DNA of 64,000 bases from Mycoplasmoidaceae bacterium (GCA_024407815.1 JAKSVS010000001.1:1-64000); one strand, 5' to 3'. Positions 19,045 to 30,827 are shown, numbered from the stretch's first letter. Notes: generated by a model not told the origin, from the letters alone. Numbers and translations: made by a program.

Positions 19045-19170
19045 AGAAAAACTCCTATCAAAACGACAGGAGTTATTGTTATCATCCCATCGTCCAAGCT
19101 TTAGCACTGACCTATTAAGGTTTTGCTGGTGGATCATCGAGCTTGTCTCTCCCCACTCTCTTTATGGTGA
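19045..19170 (-). promoter_or_regulatory. SAM-I (S-box) riboswitch with terminator, upstream of metK
   Basis: The minus-strand leader begins just after a TATAAT (19180-19175). It shows the S-box core in order: AAAGAGAGTGGGGAGAGAC, GCTCGATGATCCACCAGCAA, a small AACCT..AGGT stem, CAGTGCTAAAGC and GATGGGATGAT. The two ends can form P1 (ATCA CCAT with ATGG GA TGAT). A 7-bp terminator stem AACTCCT / AGGAGTT (19074-19050) followed by TTTCTTTT lies between aptamer and metK. High SAM would therefore favour termination. This is pattern matching by eye; a covariance-model score would be decisive. Confidence 0.85.
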
Positions 19171-19196
19171 TATTATTATAATACATTTCTAATGTA

Positions 19197-20150
19197 TTAA
19201 CTGTTTTTATTTTTTAAATTTGCATAGGCTGCGATCATTGCTGCATTATCGTTTGTGTATTTTAATGTTGGAAACAAAACTTTTGTTTTTTTAATCTTCA
19301 TTAATTTCTTTCTTAGAACTGAATTGGCAGAAACACCACCGCCAACCAAAACAGTTTTGACATCTTTGTTCTTTGATAAATAATATTCTAGTTTTCTAAG
19401 TAAATCGTTTGTGATTCACTCTAATGCTGAGCTACCAATTAGTTTAACAGGCACAGTTTGCTTTTTCATTTTATATTGGTTGATCTTGTTTAATGCTGCT
19501 GTTTTAATTCCAGAAAAAGTAAATTTTGCATCAACTGGTTTGTTAGGGGCCAATTCTATGAATTGCTTTGAACTATAAATCTTGTCAATCGATATGCCAC
19601 CAGGATATGGAAGCCCTAAGAATCTTCCAATTTTATCTAGCGTTTCACCAACAGCATCATCTACCGTTTCGTTTAAATAAGTAAATTTATCAAAACTAGT
19701 TATCTTAGCAATAAATGTATGGCCACCAGATACTACTAATGATAAAACAGGAAATTTCAATTGTTTTATATCATGATCAACAAAATAACTAAACACATGG
19801 CCGAGCATGTGGTTGACTTTTATTAATGGTTTATTTAAAAGTCTTGCAAGTGTGTGAGCAAACACTTTTCCTACATGCAGCGAACCAACCAGACCTGGTT
19901 CGGATGTGTAAGCTATGTAATCAATGTCAGCCAATTTTATTTTTGCAACTTTTAATGCTTTAGAGCATACCTTATCAATCTCTTTGCAATGGCTTCGACT
20001 CGCAACTTCCGGAACAATACCACCATATCTTCTATGCACTAGCATAGATATTGATGTCTCATCAGCGATAATGTTGTTTCCTTTAATAATAGCAACGGAT
20101 GTGTCATCACAACTGCTTTCTATTGCTAAAATTATTTTTTGTTTAGACAC
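19197..20150 (-). CDS. tsaD: tRNA N6-adenosine threonylcarbamoyltransferase
   Basis: 317 residues, ASKHA fold. TsaD transfers threonylcarbamoyl to A37 of ANN-reading tRNAs. Seen: N-terminal AIESSCDDTSVAI, metal-binding HMLGHVFS (HxxxH), VVSGGHTF, and GGGVSANSVLR near the C-terminus. The start is GTG at 20150, sharing one base with the potD stop, so it is translated from the end of the polyamine operon. One TGA-Trp codon. The partners TsaB, TsaC and TsaE are not in this window. Confidence 0.94.
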
Positions 20151-21508
20151 TATAATTTTCCTCGCGCTTCAAGTCACACTCAATGCGTATTAGAATTTTG
20201 TAATGGTGAAAGTGTTCGGCCGAACAAACTCTTAGCTTTTGTTTTATCAGACATCTCAAGAATAGATGTGTAAAGTTGTCTTGCAGAATCATCAGCATCA
20301 TAGTAATCCCAATAATCAGAGTCGGGGTCGACAACATAATCATAAATAGTGGCAAGGGTTGGTGTGTAATTAACAGTATCTCAATTTTGCATTGCTCAAT
20401 ATTTGTAAGGAGAATCTTCTTCCTCTGTAGCTGGTTCTGAAATATCTTCAGCATCACAGCCATCAAGGCACACATCTTTAACAACTTTATATACTCTGTC
20501 TCCTTTTTCGGTTCCGTTGTTCTTTTTATTCATTACCATGAATTCAATTTCATCAAGTGAAGCATCACTAGGCTTGATGATATGAAACTGTTCTCCAGAA
20601 TAGGGTGTAAATTCTTCTGCACCAAGCGCTGAATAAAGTGCATCACCAGACCAAGAAAGTGCTGCAATATATGAATTATTACTGTGGTCTGCCAAATTTC
20701 TCGAAACAATACCGGAATCGGTATTTAAAGTGTGGCGATTACTTCGTGCCTTACTAGTTATTGCACCGAAAGTTTGTTTCAATCTATCGATTGATGAATC
20801 TTCAGTCATTTCATTTGTTGGTGTTTCACCTGCTTCGATGGTCTCTACAATTCTTGCGATATCGAAAATTGATTTGGCATCATCAATCATGCTAATTCTT
20901 CTATCTTTGAATCTTGAATCCAAATTTGGATTATTTGGTGAAATTGAATATAAGATGTCAGATCATGTTGGTTGTTCTGTTGTACCACCAACGATTTTTT
21001 GTCATTTTGTAATTTTATCACCCTTGTAAGCAAACATAAATTGTTGTGCAAAGTATGGAACGCCATAATCAAGAACATTAAAATCGGTTGTTTCTAAATA
21101 TTCATTGAATTGAGTATTCATCTGACCAATAGCTTCTCAAATTGGCTGCGCGAACAGTTTCATCGCATCTGTTGAACTAGAAACACCATCAATACCAAAT
21201 TTATCTCATTCTATTTTTTCTAGTCATCCTCTTTTATATAAAGAAACGAGCTCATAACCACAAGGAACAGCTATGTCATATACTGATTCAAATTTTGTTT
21301 CAATCATTTCAGTGACTGTATATCATTGATATTTGACGCCGTATGTTTCAGCCAAATGATCCATCAAAAGATCATCCATATAACTTTCAAAGTTTGCTAA
21401 TTGGATGGAATTATCTGTGCTACAACTAGTTAAACCAGATAATGAGCATCCGCAACCAGCAATATAGATTAAAGAAGGTAAAATTTTTCTACTTAATAAT
21501 TTGTTCAT
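20150..21508 (-). CDS. potD: Spermidine/putrescine ABC transporter, substrate-binding lipoprotein
   Basis: 452 residues with a signal peptide and lipobox LTSC (Cys ~29). Extracellular solute-binding protein of the PotD/PotF class: early NFESYMDD block, GVPYFAQQFMFAY and the C-terminal helix region THWVWLEARGKL. It is longer than Gram-negative PotD (~350), with an acidic insert near residues 330-375. Overlaps potC by 20 nt. At least six TGA-Trp codons. Confidence 0.85.
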
Positions 21509-22373
21509 AGATTCCCTTCTTTCATCTTGTGTTTGCAGATCTGCTCTTTCTAACTTTTATTATTGAAACAATAATAACCACAATAGCAGTTAACATAACA
21601 AGTAGCGCACCAAATGTTACAACTCAGGCCTTTATACCTTTTCTAGTTGTATAAATTGCGGTAGAGATTGTTTGTGTAGAGCCATTGATTAAGCTAGTTA
21701 TTATGAAGTCGTCAAGACTCATAGCTAAAACAATTGCGCTAGCTGATAATAATGCGGGAGCTAAATAAGGAATTATTACCTTAAAGAAAGTTCTAAATTT
21801 AGAATAACCTAGGTCGTAGCTTGCTCAAATCAAGTTTCTTGGCATCTTTTGCATTCTTGGATAAATTGAAATAATGGCGTAAGGTGTGCAGAAACTGATG
21901 TGTGCAAGACAAACAGTAAACATTCCTAAACTTACACCCAACGGAACAAGTGTTGAATTGAATAACAAAGCCAATGAAATGGCAGTTATTGGTTCAGGTG
22001 TTGCAATAGAAACCTTAGAAGCACCAACAATTGTATTAACATATTTGTTCTTGCTGTTTCAAATACCAAAACATGTAATAACAGCAATCAAAACCGATAC
22101 TGGAATAACAATAATAGAGATTATTGCTGAATTTAATAATGCATTCAAGAATTCATTATCTTTAAATAACTGAATGTAATTAATAATGTCTGGTGTAGAA
22201 AAATTCATTATTACATTACCACGGCCTGTTTGTCCGTTGAAACTTAATAAAATAATAACAATTAACGGAACATAAATAAGGGCCAAGATTAAGAATATAT
22301 AAAATCTTCTAAAGAATCAACCAAGTCTTCTTCTTGCACCAATATGTCTAGAAGGTTTAGCAACTAATTTCAT
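21489..22373 (-). CDS. potC: Spermidine/putrescine ABC transporter permease PotC
   Basis: 294 residues, about six membrane helices. The EAA loop is recognisable (ASYDLGYSKFRTFFKVIIPYLAPAL), the contact site for PotA. The start overlaps the potB stop (TAATG). The end runs 20 nt into potD because a TGA is read as Trp; the true stop is TAG at 21491-21489. Confidence 0.92.
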
Positions 22374-23245
22374 TATTTAAACCTCCTATGTCTCAACTTG
22401 AATAGTTTTGGTATAGCAGCTATAACTAAATACAAAACCAATACAACAATACTAACAACTAGAGATAGAGAACTACTTCTTGCTAAAGCAATGTCACTAA
22501 TTAAACCCTCTTCCCCTTCTTGTACAATGATGTCTCCAATAGTAGAGTTGTTTGAAGCATTATTTAAAAATTGTGGAACAGCAACAGTTGTAACAGTCGG
22601 TAAGAATACCATTGTTAAACCAGCATAAAAAGCTGTTTTAGTATATGGAACAACTATCTTAAAGAATGTCTTAACCATGTTTTGTCCCAAATCTTGACTA
22701 GCAAATATTAAATTTTTAGGCATATCTTCTAAAACGTTATAAATCGGCAGAATCATGAACGGTATATAGATATATACCATACCAATAACTGTGAATATGT
22801 GACCATATGTTGAGTTTGAATAACCGGCACATATATCAAAGAACGTCTTCAAACCAATTAACTTAACCAAGAAACTTGATCAAATTGGAGTAGTAATTAG
22901 AACTACAAGAACAGCTTTAAAGCTTTTTGATTTGTTAAAAGCCATCATGTAAGCAAATGGGTAGGCAAGAAGCGTACAGATAGCAGTGGCTGCTAACGCT
23001 AAACCAATTGATAATAATATTTTTTGCCAAATAAATGCATTTAGTGTTGTTCAGTTTAATGAAACATCACCTTCGCTTGTAGGCATAAACGCTTTAACTA
23101 CAACCATAACAAGAGGCACTATAAACAACAAAAGAGTCATAATAATAAACGGAAAAACCAAAATTGCTTTTTTGTTAAATCTAGCTTTTGGTTTAAGCAA
23201 TTTAATATTAGCTTTACTATTGTGAGAAATAATGCTTGTTGCCAT
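22373..23245 (-). CDS. potB: Spermidine/putrescine ABC transporter permease PotB
   Basis: 290 residues, six predicted membrane helices. EAA loop ASQDLGQNMVKTFFKIVVPYTKTAF. Start overlaps the potA stop (TAATG). Basic N-terminus of ~25 residues before the first helix. With PotC it forms the membrane channel. Confidence 0.92.
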
Positions 23246-24861
23246 TATTTGTCTCTCCTTCGAGGCATAATAGAACTTGCTTGTTTAAAATCTCACCTAA
23301 TACCAATCTTATCATTAACTTTAAGATGCTGATTAGTTTGAATCATTATTTCAGTTTTGTCTTTTGAAACACATCTTACTTCGTAAGTTGTTCCTTTATA
23401 TAAAACACTTGTAACTCTTACAAACATATAAGCATGGCTTGGATGACAAACTTCAATGTCTTCTGGTCTAATCAAAAATTTGAATGTAGAATTTCTTAAC
23501 ATGCTCATTTCAAGTTCTTTGTTAGTTATTTCATATTTAACAACACGACCAGCAACATTAATTTTTTGATTACCAAGATATGTTGCTTCCACAAAGTTTG
23601 CTTGACCAATGAAGTTAGCAACTCATGAGTTGCTTGGATGTTCATAAATGTTTCGTGGCGAACCAATTTGTTCAACTCGACCACGTGACATTACAATTAT
23701 TTGATCTGACAAACGAAGAGCTTCTTCTTGATCGTGAGTGACAAGAATGAAGTTAATTTTCAATTCATTGTGAATTCGTTTCAACTCTTCTTGCATTTTT
23801 TTACGAACTTTTGCATCTAGAGCGGAAAGTGGCTCATCAAGAAGAAGAATTTCTGGTTTTACAACAATTGCTCTAGCAAGAGCAACACGTTGTTGCATAC
23901 CACCAGATAAGTCACCTGGATATTTATTTTCATTACCCGCAAGACCAACTAAGTTGATTGCTTCCTTTGCTTTTTGCGCAATCTCTTGTTTAGTCAATGG
24001 TCTAGTTGTGTGAAACTTTTCAAATTGTTCAACAACAGTTTGAGGATAGTTTTCTCAATATGATATCCATTGGTCTGCATCATTATATTTTGCAACGAGT
24101 TTATCAACTTTTTTATCAATCGGTTGTTTATAAGTATAAAGTCGGATCAAATTGTAAACTCTCTTTTCGATAGAGTTCATTCCTCTAGTATCAAAATTGA
24201 TAAAATTATGAGCACCGAAGAAAGAACGGAATCTATTTCACAAAATTTTTCTTTTGTTTTTTCTAGTTAGCTTGAAACCTTCGAAGTTTGGGTCAATCTT
24301 TGTCATCTTTCTTTCGTAGTTATAAATGATCGCTTGAAATTGATCAAAACGCATATCTTGCATTTTAAAAATGTCTTCATTTTTCGAGTAGGCAAGTTTA
24401 GCTCTGATAATATCCTTATCAATCATTACTTGCTCTCTTCTAAGATCTTCAAATTGTTTAGTTGCCTTGGCAATAGCTTGTTTTTTTACCTTAGCTAACT
24501 TTTCATACATGTCAGGTGGAACATCATCTCGTTTGGTTCTCATTATTTTAAGACCATAACAAATATTGTCATAAATTGTCATGTTAGGGAATAAAGCGTA
24601 GTCTTGGAAAACAGTTGCTGTTGGACGCATATGAATTGGCAAATCCTTGATGTCAATTCCATTAACAATTATTTTTCCTTCAGTTGGCATTTCAAAACCA
24701 GCCAACATTTTTAATAATGTTGTCTTACCACAACCAGATGGACCTAAAATTGTTACAAACTTGCCTTTGTCAATGTTTATGTTAATATTGCTACAAGCAA
24801 GATATCCATCATCGTATCTCTTAGCTATCTTCTGTAATTGGATAAATGCATTATTACTCAT
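23245..24861 (-). CDS. potA: Spermidine/putrescine ABC transporter ATPase with long helical insert
   Basis: 538 residues. Walker [10 protein letters not shown] (~38-46) and the Q-loop region [14 protein letters not shown] are followed by a ~190-residue charged, helical insertion. Then come signature LSGGMQQR (~318), Walker B ILLLDEP (~343) and the switch [10 protein letters not shown]-terminal regulatory domain (~400-538) follows. Ordinary PotA is ~370 residues. Similar enlarged PotA proteins are known in mycoplasmas, so the insert is lineage-typical rather than damage. It drives polyamine uptake. Confidence 0.93.
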
Positions 24862-26569
24862 CTTTTTCTCCCTTTAATACTCATTGATCGATTACTGTCG
24901 AAACAAAATTACATGCGCCAGCATTTGGCATAACATGTTTTGCCTTCGCTTTAACTGCCTCTGGAGCGTAGTCTGGTGCAAATGAATTAGGACAAATATC
25001 AAATACGGAAATATCGTTTTGCCCATCGCCTAACACGATTGCTGTTGATAAATCAACATGTGTTTTTTCAGCCAATTTTTTGGCGGCGAATCCTTTGCTA
25101 ATACCCTTTCTATTAATTTCAATATTTACATCTGATGACAGACAAATTTCCATGTCAGGGAAAATTTTGATAAGTTTATCTAATCCAGCTTTCGCGGATT
25201 TACTATTTGGATACTTAACAACAAACTTATGGCAATCAACACGCTTAGGTAATTCATTAATATATATCGAATCACTTTCAGCTCATGGGTCACACTTGTT
25301 TTCAAAACCTGTTTTTCTAAGATTAACTGGTTTTCAGAAGCTTTCGTTATAGAATAATAATTCAGATCCATGAGGATGAACAACAAAACCCATCTTACCA
25401 TTAGCATCTTTAACAAGTTGTTTTAGTTCAGTAAATATTTTATTTGATGTTTTGTAATCAATTGGAAATTGAGAAATATATTTATTACTAAATATATCAT
25501 AAATGGTCGCACCGTTGTTGCCAATTATATAGACATTGGTTTTTGGGTTTAGTTCCATTGCTTTAACTATTCTTAAACAGTCACGTATTCCTCTACCGCT
25601 AGCTATAGCAATTGGAATAAGGTGATTCGTACATTGTTGCAATGCAAATTTTGTTTCATTAGAGAACAGCTTCGTTTTGCTGTCTATGAGTGTACCATCC
25701 AAATCTGTGAAAATGAATTTAAAATTACTATCATTAACTTCTTTTAAAACAAGACTACGAATGCCGCTTGCAACACCTTTTGATTTGTGCTTTATTATTG
25801 CACCACAGTGCTCTAATAGATTTAAATTTTTGGGATTGATTCCAATAGCAAGACCGGAATTTTTAAAAGCAGATAAATCGTTGAATGAATCGCCCATAGC
25901 AACAACTTCACTTTTTTCAATTTTATATTTTTGAGCAAAATAATTTATTGCTTTTCCTTTATTTGTATCAAGAGCAGTAACTTCTACTAAATGCGGGGAT
26001 GAACGAACTATTGTCACTATTTGATTTAGGTTGTGATCAATTAAATCTTGATGCAACTTGACTAAAGCTTTCTTGTTCATAGAGATAATATCTATCTTGT
26101 AACAAGATAAATCTCACGATTCATCTAACGGAACAACCTTTGATAAAGGGAAAAAACGCATATACCATTGGCGTGGTTTTGCATAAACACTACGGCAATT
26201 TATGCCTTTTGGTAAGTAAAGTCAAACATTAACTTTGGGGTGTTTTTTTGCTATCTCAAGAATTTTAGTTGCATATGCGTGACTAACTTTTGTCTCAATA
26301 ACGGTCGAATCATTTAAATCTTTAATATACGAACCATTTAAAAAAGAAAATAACTTAACTTTGTTTTTTCCAGCACGGTTAATACGCTTAACAGCACTTC
26401 TCGTTGCTCAAGGCGCTCTGCCTGTATTAATCATTAAAAGACCACCACAAGACATGTATTCTTGTAGGGCAGCACAATCAGTTCTTTTTGCTTTACGTAA
26501 AACTGGCGATAATAATGTTCCATCAAGATCTAATGCCAACAGTTTGTACGATGTTTTTTTTCTGATCAT
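24854..26569 (-). CDS. Tandem fusion of two Cof-type HAD phosphatases
   Basis: 571 residues containing two complete HAD-IIB (Cof/YcsE-like) units. Unit 1: catalytic [11 protein letters not shown] (~11-21) and metal-binding [10 protein letters not shown] (~226). Unit 2: [10 protein letters not shown] (~287) and [10 protein letters not shown] (~514). Each unit has a cap region between. Such enzymes dephosphorylate sugar phosphates, nucleotides or flavin phosphates. Mollicutes normally carry them as separate ~280-residue proteins. The reading frame is continuous across the junction (no indel), with TGA-Trp codons. It is the first gene of the pot operon and overlaps potA by 8 nt. Substrate cannot be predicted. 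Confidence 0.88.
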
Positions 26570-26655
26570 TTTCTTATTTTTCAATAATTGAAAATATTAT
26601 TTTCGATTAAATAATATCAAAAATTAAAAAAAATGTAAATATATTTAATATATTT

Positions 26656-26687
26656 TATAATTAGCAAAAGAATAGCTATTGTGCTAA
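26656..26687 (+). promoter_or_regulatory. hrcA promoter with CIRCE-like operator
   Basis: TATAAT at 26656-26661 is followed at once by TTAGCAAAA-N9-TTGTGCTAA (26661-26687), a 9-9-9 inverted repeat. The outer six bases of each arm match the CIRCE consensus TTAGCACTC-N9-GAGTGCTAA. This is the classic position for HrcA autorepression. The inner three bases of each arm diverge from the consensus but partly remain complementary. Confidence 0.72.
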
Positions 26688-26698
26688 TATTAAAAAAT

Positions 26699-27724
26699 AT
26701 GAAAAACATTAAACTGTCCCCAAGACAAAAAGAATTGTTCAAAATTGTTGTAGAACAATACATCGATGATGTAACACCAGTTTCATCAAAAGAAGTGATT
26801 CATGATTATTTTAAAGATCTATCAAGTGCCACAATTAGAAATGAGATGGCTTATCTTGAAAAAGTAGGATTAATTGAAAAAACCCACACATCATCAGGAA
26901 GAATTCCTACCTCTCTAGGCTATGAATTTTACCGTAATGAAATTTTACAGCCTTCTCTTTCTTTAGATATAAAGAGAAAGTTAACAAAAATATTTGCAAA
27001 GAGATTAACCTCAATTGAATCAATAATTAATGAATCAATGTCTGTAATTAACGAGACGCTGCATTTACCTTCCATTGTTACTACAGGGGAAGTGAATGAA
27101 AGACTTAAACGAATCGATTTAATTCCAATTCATAGCAATATGGCGGTAGTTATTGTCGTTACATCGAGCGGTAACGTAACAAAAAATACTATAACATTCA
27201 ACGAAGATAAAATCTTAAATGATATTTCAATATGTATTAGAATTTTTAACGATCGTTTAATTGATACACCGCTTGATAAATTACCACAAAAAATCGACTC
27301 AATCAAAGATGTAATTAAGAATAGCGTCGAAAACTACGAATTTATAATGCAGGGGTTGATAAAAAAGATATTTGATTTGAAATATCAATATCAAACAACT
27401 GTTCATGGTGCAAAATATCTAACAACTCAACCAGAATTCCAAGATGTTAAAAAATTAAACGAAGTGTTATCCATGCTTGAAGAATCAACAATTTGACAAC
27501 AAATTGCCTATGAGCAACACAAGACTGGAAAAACTAGACTTATTACATCTTCCGATAAAGTTGGAAGTAATGAATTAGCTATCGCTACGGTCGGTGTTAA
27601 GGGCGAAAATCAATCAAGACAAATTTCTGTTGTCGGTCCAACACGAATGGATTATTCGAAAGTTCAAGGTATTTTGGACTTCCTTAAAGAGGAATTGGAA
27701 AAGAAATATAATGACGAAAAATAA
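26699..27724 (+). CDS. hrcA: Heat-inducible transcription repressor HrcA
   Basis: 341 residues, full length. N-terminal winged helix (KLSPRQKELFKIVVEQYID, SSATIRNEMAYLEKVGLIEKTHTSSGRIPT), central dimerisation domain and C-terminal end with VVGPTRMDYSKVQGILDFL. HrcA represses chaperone and protease genes at CIRCE. The ATG at 26699 is chosen because an upstream in-frame GTG (26681) lies inside the operator. One TGA-Trp codon. No grpE or dnaK follows; the next gene is unrelated. Confidence 0.95.
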
Positions 27725-28340
27725 AAAGAACGTAAAAAGAATAAAATCAATGTTCAAGTTTATTTTTCGCGATAAGTTTTTATCGCCATTATTGATCGGG
27801 CATTTTGATAAACACTGTGATTTTATAACTTTTACGTTGGCTGCAATGGCTAATCGCGCGGATATTAAATCATTAATATCTGTAATGAAAAAAAACAAAA
27901 CAGATTGATCAAAACTCTTTTGTTCAATATACGAAAATAAATCGATAATTGAAGCGTTTAAACAATTAGAAATGAATCCGGTCATCTCGTTAGACGAAGT
28001 GATAAAAAAGATGGATTGTTTTGATAACTTTCTCTCGCTTCTTGATCAATTGATTTCTTCTCAACAACTCGACCTTGGTATAAAAAATCAATATCTTATT
28101 GAAATTATTAAAAATGGTCTTGGTTACTTGTTATACAACAAAATAAATATCCAAATCCCTTATCATTTTTCTTGAAATCTTACTGATCCAAGTTACGAAA
28201 CAAAGTATATCTTTACTTTATACAACACAAAACTTTTTGCTAGATGCAAACAATCAATAATTAAACATTTTGGTGACAAGATTAATGATTTAATTGTCGT
28301 TTTATTAGCCCTAACAAGGCAAATAAATCTAGATGAATAA
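27711..28340 (+). CDS. Hypothetical protein encoded after hrcA
   Basis: 209 residues; start ATG at 27711 overlaps the hrcA end by 14 nt. Soluble, helical, basic N-terminus (TKNKKNVKRIKSMFKFIFRDKF). No signal peptide, no motif I recognise. Two TGA-Trp codons. Its last 12 nt overlap the end of the convergent fmt gene. Co-transcription with hrcA hints at a stress-linked role, but this is only context. Confidence 0.7.
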
Positions 28341-29270
28341 TTTACCAACCTTAAATGGGTGGTTGCCATTAACAATTTGGCTAATCAATAAAGGTTTCTT
28401 ACCTGCTAATTGAATTATTTCTAGTTTGATACCATTTTCTTTGCAAGCTACGACAATATATTGATTAGTTAATTGAACTATTGTCCCTGGTTTAGCTGGA
28501 GAATAGGTTTTAACTGGAACGGCTTTGTGAATTTTAACAATTTGTCCGTCAAAAGTTGTGTAACTTATTGGGTTGTTATAAAGACCTCGAATAAGTGCAT
28601 CCACTTCTAGATTAGATTTATTTCAATTTATCTTTTCATTTTCTCTTGTAATGTTATATGCAAAAGTTACTTTTGATTCGTCTTGTGGATTTGACTTCAA
28701 TTCTTTATCAAAAAGAATCATAAAATCTTTAGCTAATATATCGCCAGCTAAAACACAAAGTTTATCGTATAAAGATGCATATGTTTCTTGTGGATCAATG
28801 GAAATTTGATATTGCTTAATAATATTTCCTGAATCCATTTTTTTATCCATATACATCAATGTAAAACCTGTTGTTTTTTCTTGATTAATTATTGCTCATT
28901 GAATTGGAGCTCCGCCTCTTAATTTTGGCAACAATGATGCGTGTAAGTTTACACATTTATATTTTGGCAAAGCCAAAATATTTGATGGAACAAATTGACC
29001 AAAAGCACAAGTAAAAATCAAGTCGGGACTAAGTTCTTTTATCTTTTCGTAAAGGTTTGCTACTTTTTCATCTTGCAAAACAGTAATGTTATTTTTTATA
29101 GCCAATTGTTTTACTGGCGAAAAAACAACATCTTTGTGTCTTCCTGTTGGTCTATCTGGTTGACATACAACAGCCACAACATCGATATCTTTATTTTCTA
29201 AAATAGCTGCTAAACAAACAGCAGCTATTTTTGGCGTTCCCATAAAAATAACTCTATTCTTTGTCTGCAT
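28329..29270 (-). CDS. fmt: Methionyl-tRNA formyltransferase
   Basis: 313 residues. Formylates initiator Met-tRNA using 10-formyl-THF. Seen: VIFMGTPKIAAVCLAAIL, the catalytic NLHASLLPKLRGGAPIQWAI (Asn, His) and TGFTLMYMDKKMDSGNII with catalytic Asp. The C-terminal OB-like domain is short but present. Start chosen at ATG 29270, because an upstream in-frame ATG (29300) falls inside the preceding gene and adds non-homologous residues. Confidence 0.95.
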
Positions 29271-29928
29271 GCTTCTGAGCTCTTTTCTGCGCTTTTTCAC
29301 GGCGTTTTAGTTCACGTTTTCTTTCTGCTACCTTTTGTTTTGCAATTCGTTTTTCAATAGCAGCATTCTTCTGTGCTTCAGCGATCATTACAGGAGCGAT
29401 TCACTCCATTTCTTGGTCATAATTAAGACGCTTTGTAATGACTACCTTCCTTGAGTATTCTTTTTTTCCAGGAATTTTGTCTTGCACAACCTCACATTCG
29501 AAGCATCGTGGTAAATCTCCTACACCAGTTTTAGCATCCTTTGTCTCAAACACAACAACAAACAAGTCTCTCGCCTTTGGAGGCTTAATTTGTTGTTTTC
29601 CGACAGCTTTTGCTTGTTTGTTCCTCTGATTTAATAATCATTTCCTAATTTTTACTTCGGCATTTTTGTTTTTTTTGTACATATAAGAGCCGCTAGGATT
29701 GACCATATCAACGTGATCTCTCTTGCAAACATAACTATCAGCAATGGTTTTACCTTGCTCACCGTTGTCTTTTAAAAATTGTTTTATTACTTGTCAAACT
29801 TCGTCTTTGTTTTTTCTCATGGACAAAGAGGGATTTGTCTTTTGATCAGACTTTTTCTTTTTATATCAGGAGAAAATGGCGATGCCGACAATAGCAATCA
29901 ATAATATTGGCATTAAAGACTGTAGCAT
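29254..29928 (-). CDS. Membrane-anchored, lysine-rich protein of unknown function
   Basis: 224 residues. One N-terminal membrane helix (residues ~3-22: LMPILLIAIVGIAIFSW), then a highly basic cytoplasmic part. A folded middle section (~45-165) has DLFVVVFETKD and PRCFECEVV, and a long charged C-terminal helix rich in Ala/Lys/Arg ends the protein. GGAGG lies 7 nt before the ATG. It overlaps the fmt start by 17 nt. I do not recognise the family; single-helix proteins like this are common conserved unknowns in mycoplasmas. Confidence 0.75.
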
Positions 29929-30010
29929 TCCCAACCTCCGGAAAAATAATATAATGATTATATTTTAATTTATATTAAAATATGTAAATAAGGTAAATAA
30001 GGCACATAAT

Positions 30011-30259
30011 ATGGCAAACATAAAATCAAACATTAAAACAAAAAGACAATCAGACAAGAGGCATGCTAAAAATGCCAAGGTATTATCTGGTTTAAAAAAC
30101 AATATTAAAAAAGTTAGATCCACAAAAGATAAAAAGGATTTAAATAAACTTTATTCTAACGCTGACAGTTTGAGCAGAAAACGTGTTATTCATAGAAACA
30201 AAGCTAATCGAATTAAATCTAGAAACGCTAAAGCCATGAATAAGGCGGCTAAAAAATAA
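30011..30259 (+). CDS. rpsT: Ribosomal protein S20
   Basis: 82 residues, full length, very basic three-helix protein of the 30S body. Start ANIKSNIKTKRQSDKRHAKN and the end NKANRIKSRNAKAMNKAAKK are typical. Its stop overlaps the ATG of the lipoprotein gene (TAATG). Confidence 0.96.
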   Translation: MANIKSNIKTKRQSDKRHAKNAKVLSGLKNNIKKVRSTKDKKDLNKLYSNADSLSRKRVIHRNKANRIKSRNAKAMNKAAKK

Positions 30260-30825
30260 TGAAGTTACATACTAAGGTTATCACAGCATTCACACCGTTA
30301 GCTGTTTTGGGTGTATCAATTCCTGCTATTACTTCATGTAGTTGCAGCAATGATCCTTATTCAATTAATTACGGCCAAGACATTAATTGTTTGTATTCAA
30401 ACAAAGACGGATACAAATCATTAAATGCTGTCCAAGATGCCGTGAAATCTCATGCTGATGTTCACGAAGAAGGAGATATTACGCAAGCGCAACTAAATAC
30501 CGCAAGTAGTATCTGATATAAAAACGAAGGCGATGCTCAAAGTCTTTACTTCGACTTTATCGCTTCATATACCATCATGGAACAGAAACCTATATATTTA
30601 ACAGACTGAAGTGCTGAATATAAAGAACAAAAAAAGGCATATACATTCAATTTCAACTATGAGTTGAGCGAGACTGAAAAATATGTTGGTTATAGCATTA
30701 TGTATGGGCATAACGATAATAATAAAGTAACAATGAGCATAATGATAACTGAAGAAGGTTCAGTAACCGGTGATACCATATTATCATATAGATTTAAGGA
30801 TTGTACATTCAAAGAAGGAGAATAA
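30259..30825 (+). CDS. Small lipoprotein of unknown function
   Basis: 188 residues. Signal peptide with lipobox AITSC (Cys ~27). The mature part is acidic, with many Tyr, Asn and Asp (YNYGQDIN, FNFNYELSETEKYVGY), likely a small beta-rich surface domain. Two TGA-Trp codons. It lies between rpsT and greA with overlapping or 2-nt spaced junctions, and its last codons carry the greA Shine-Dalgarno (AAGGAG). No family recognised. Confidence 0.8.
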
Positions 30826-30827
30826 TT

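Noticed and set aside
20143..20484. Out-of-phase open frame at the end of potD, suggesting a frameshift
   Set aside because: Codon-by-codon reading shows potD runs in one frame to TAG 20152-20150 with TGA-Trp codons.
29271..29300. Earlier fmt start at ATG 29300
   Set aside because: It adds a Lys/Arg stretch not found in the family and lies deeper in the upstream gene; ATG 29270 fits the conserved start.
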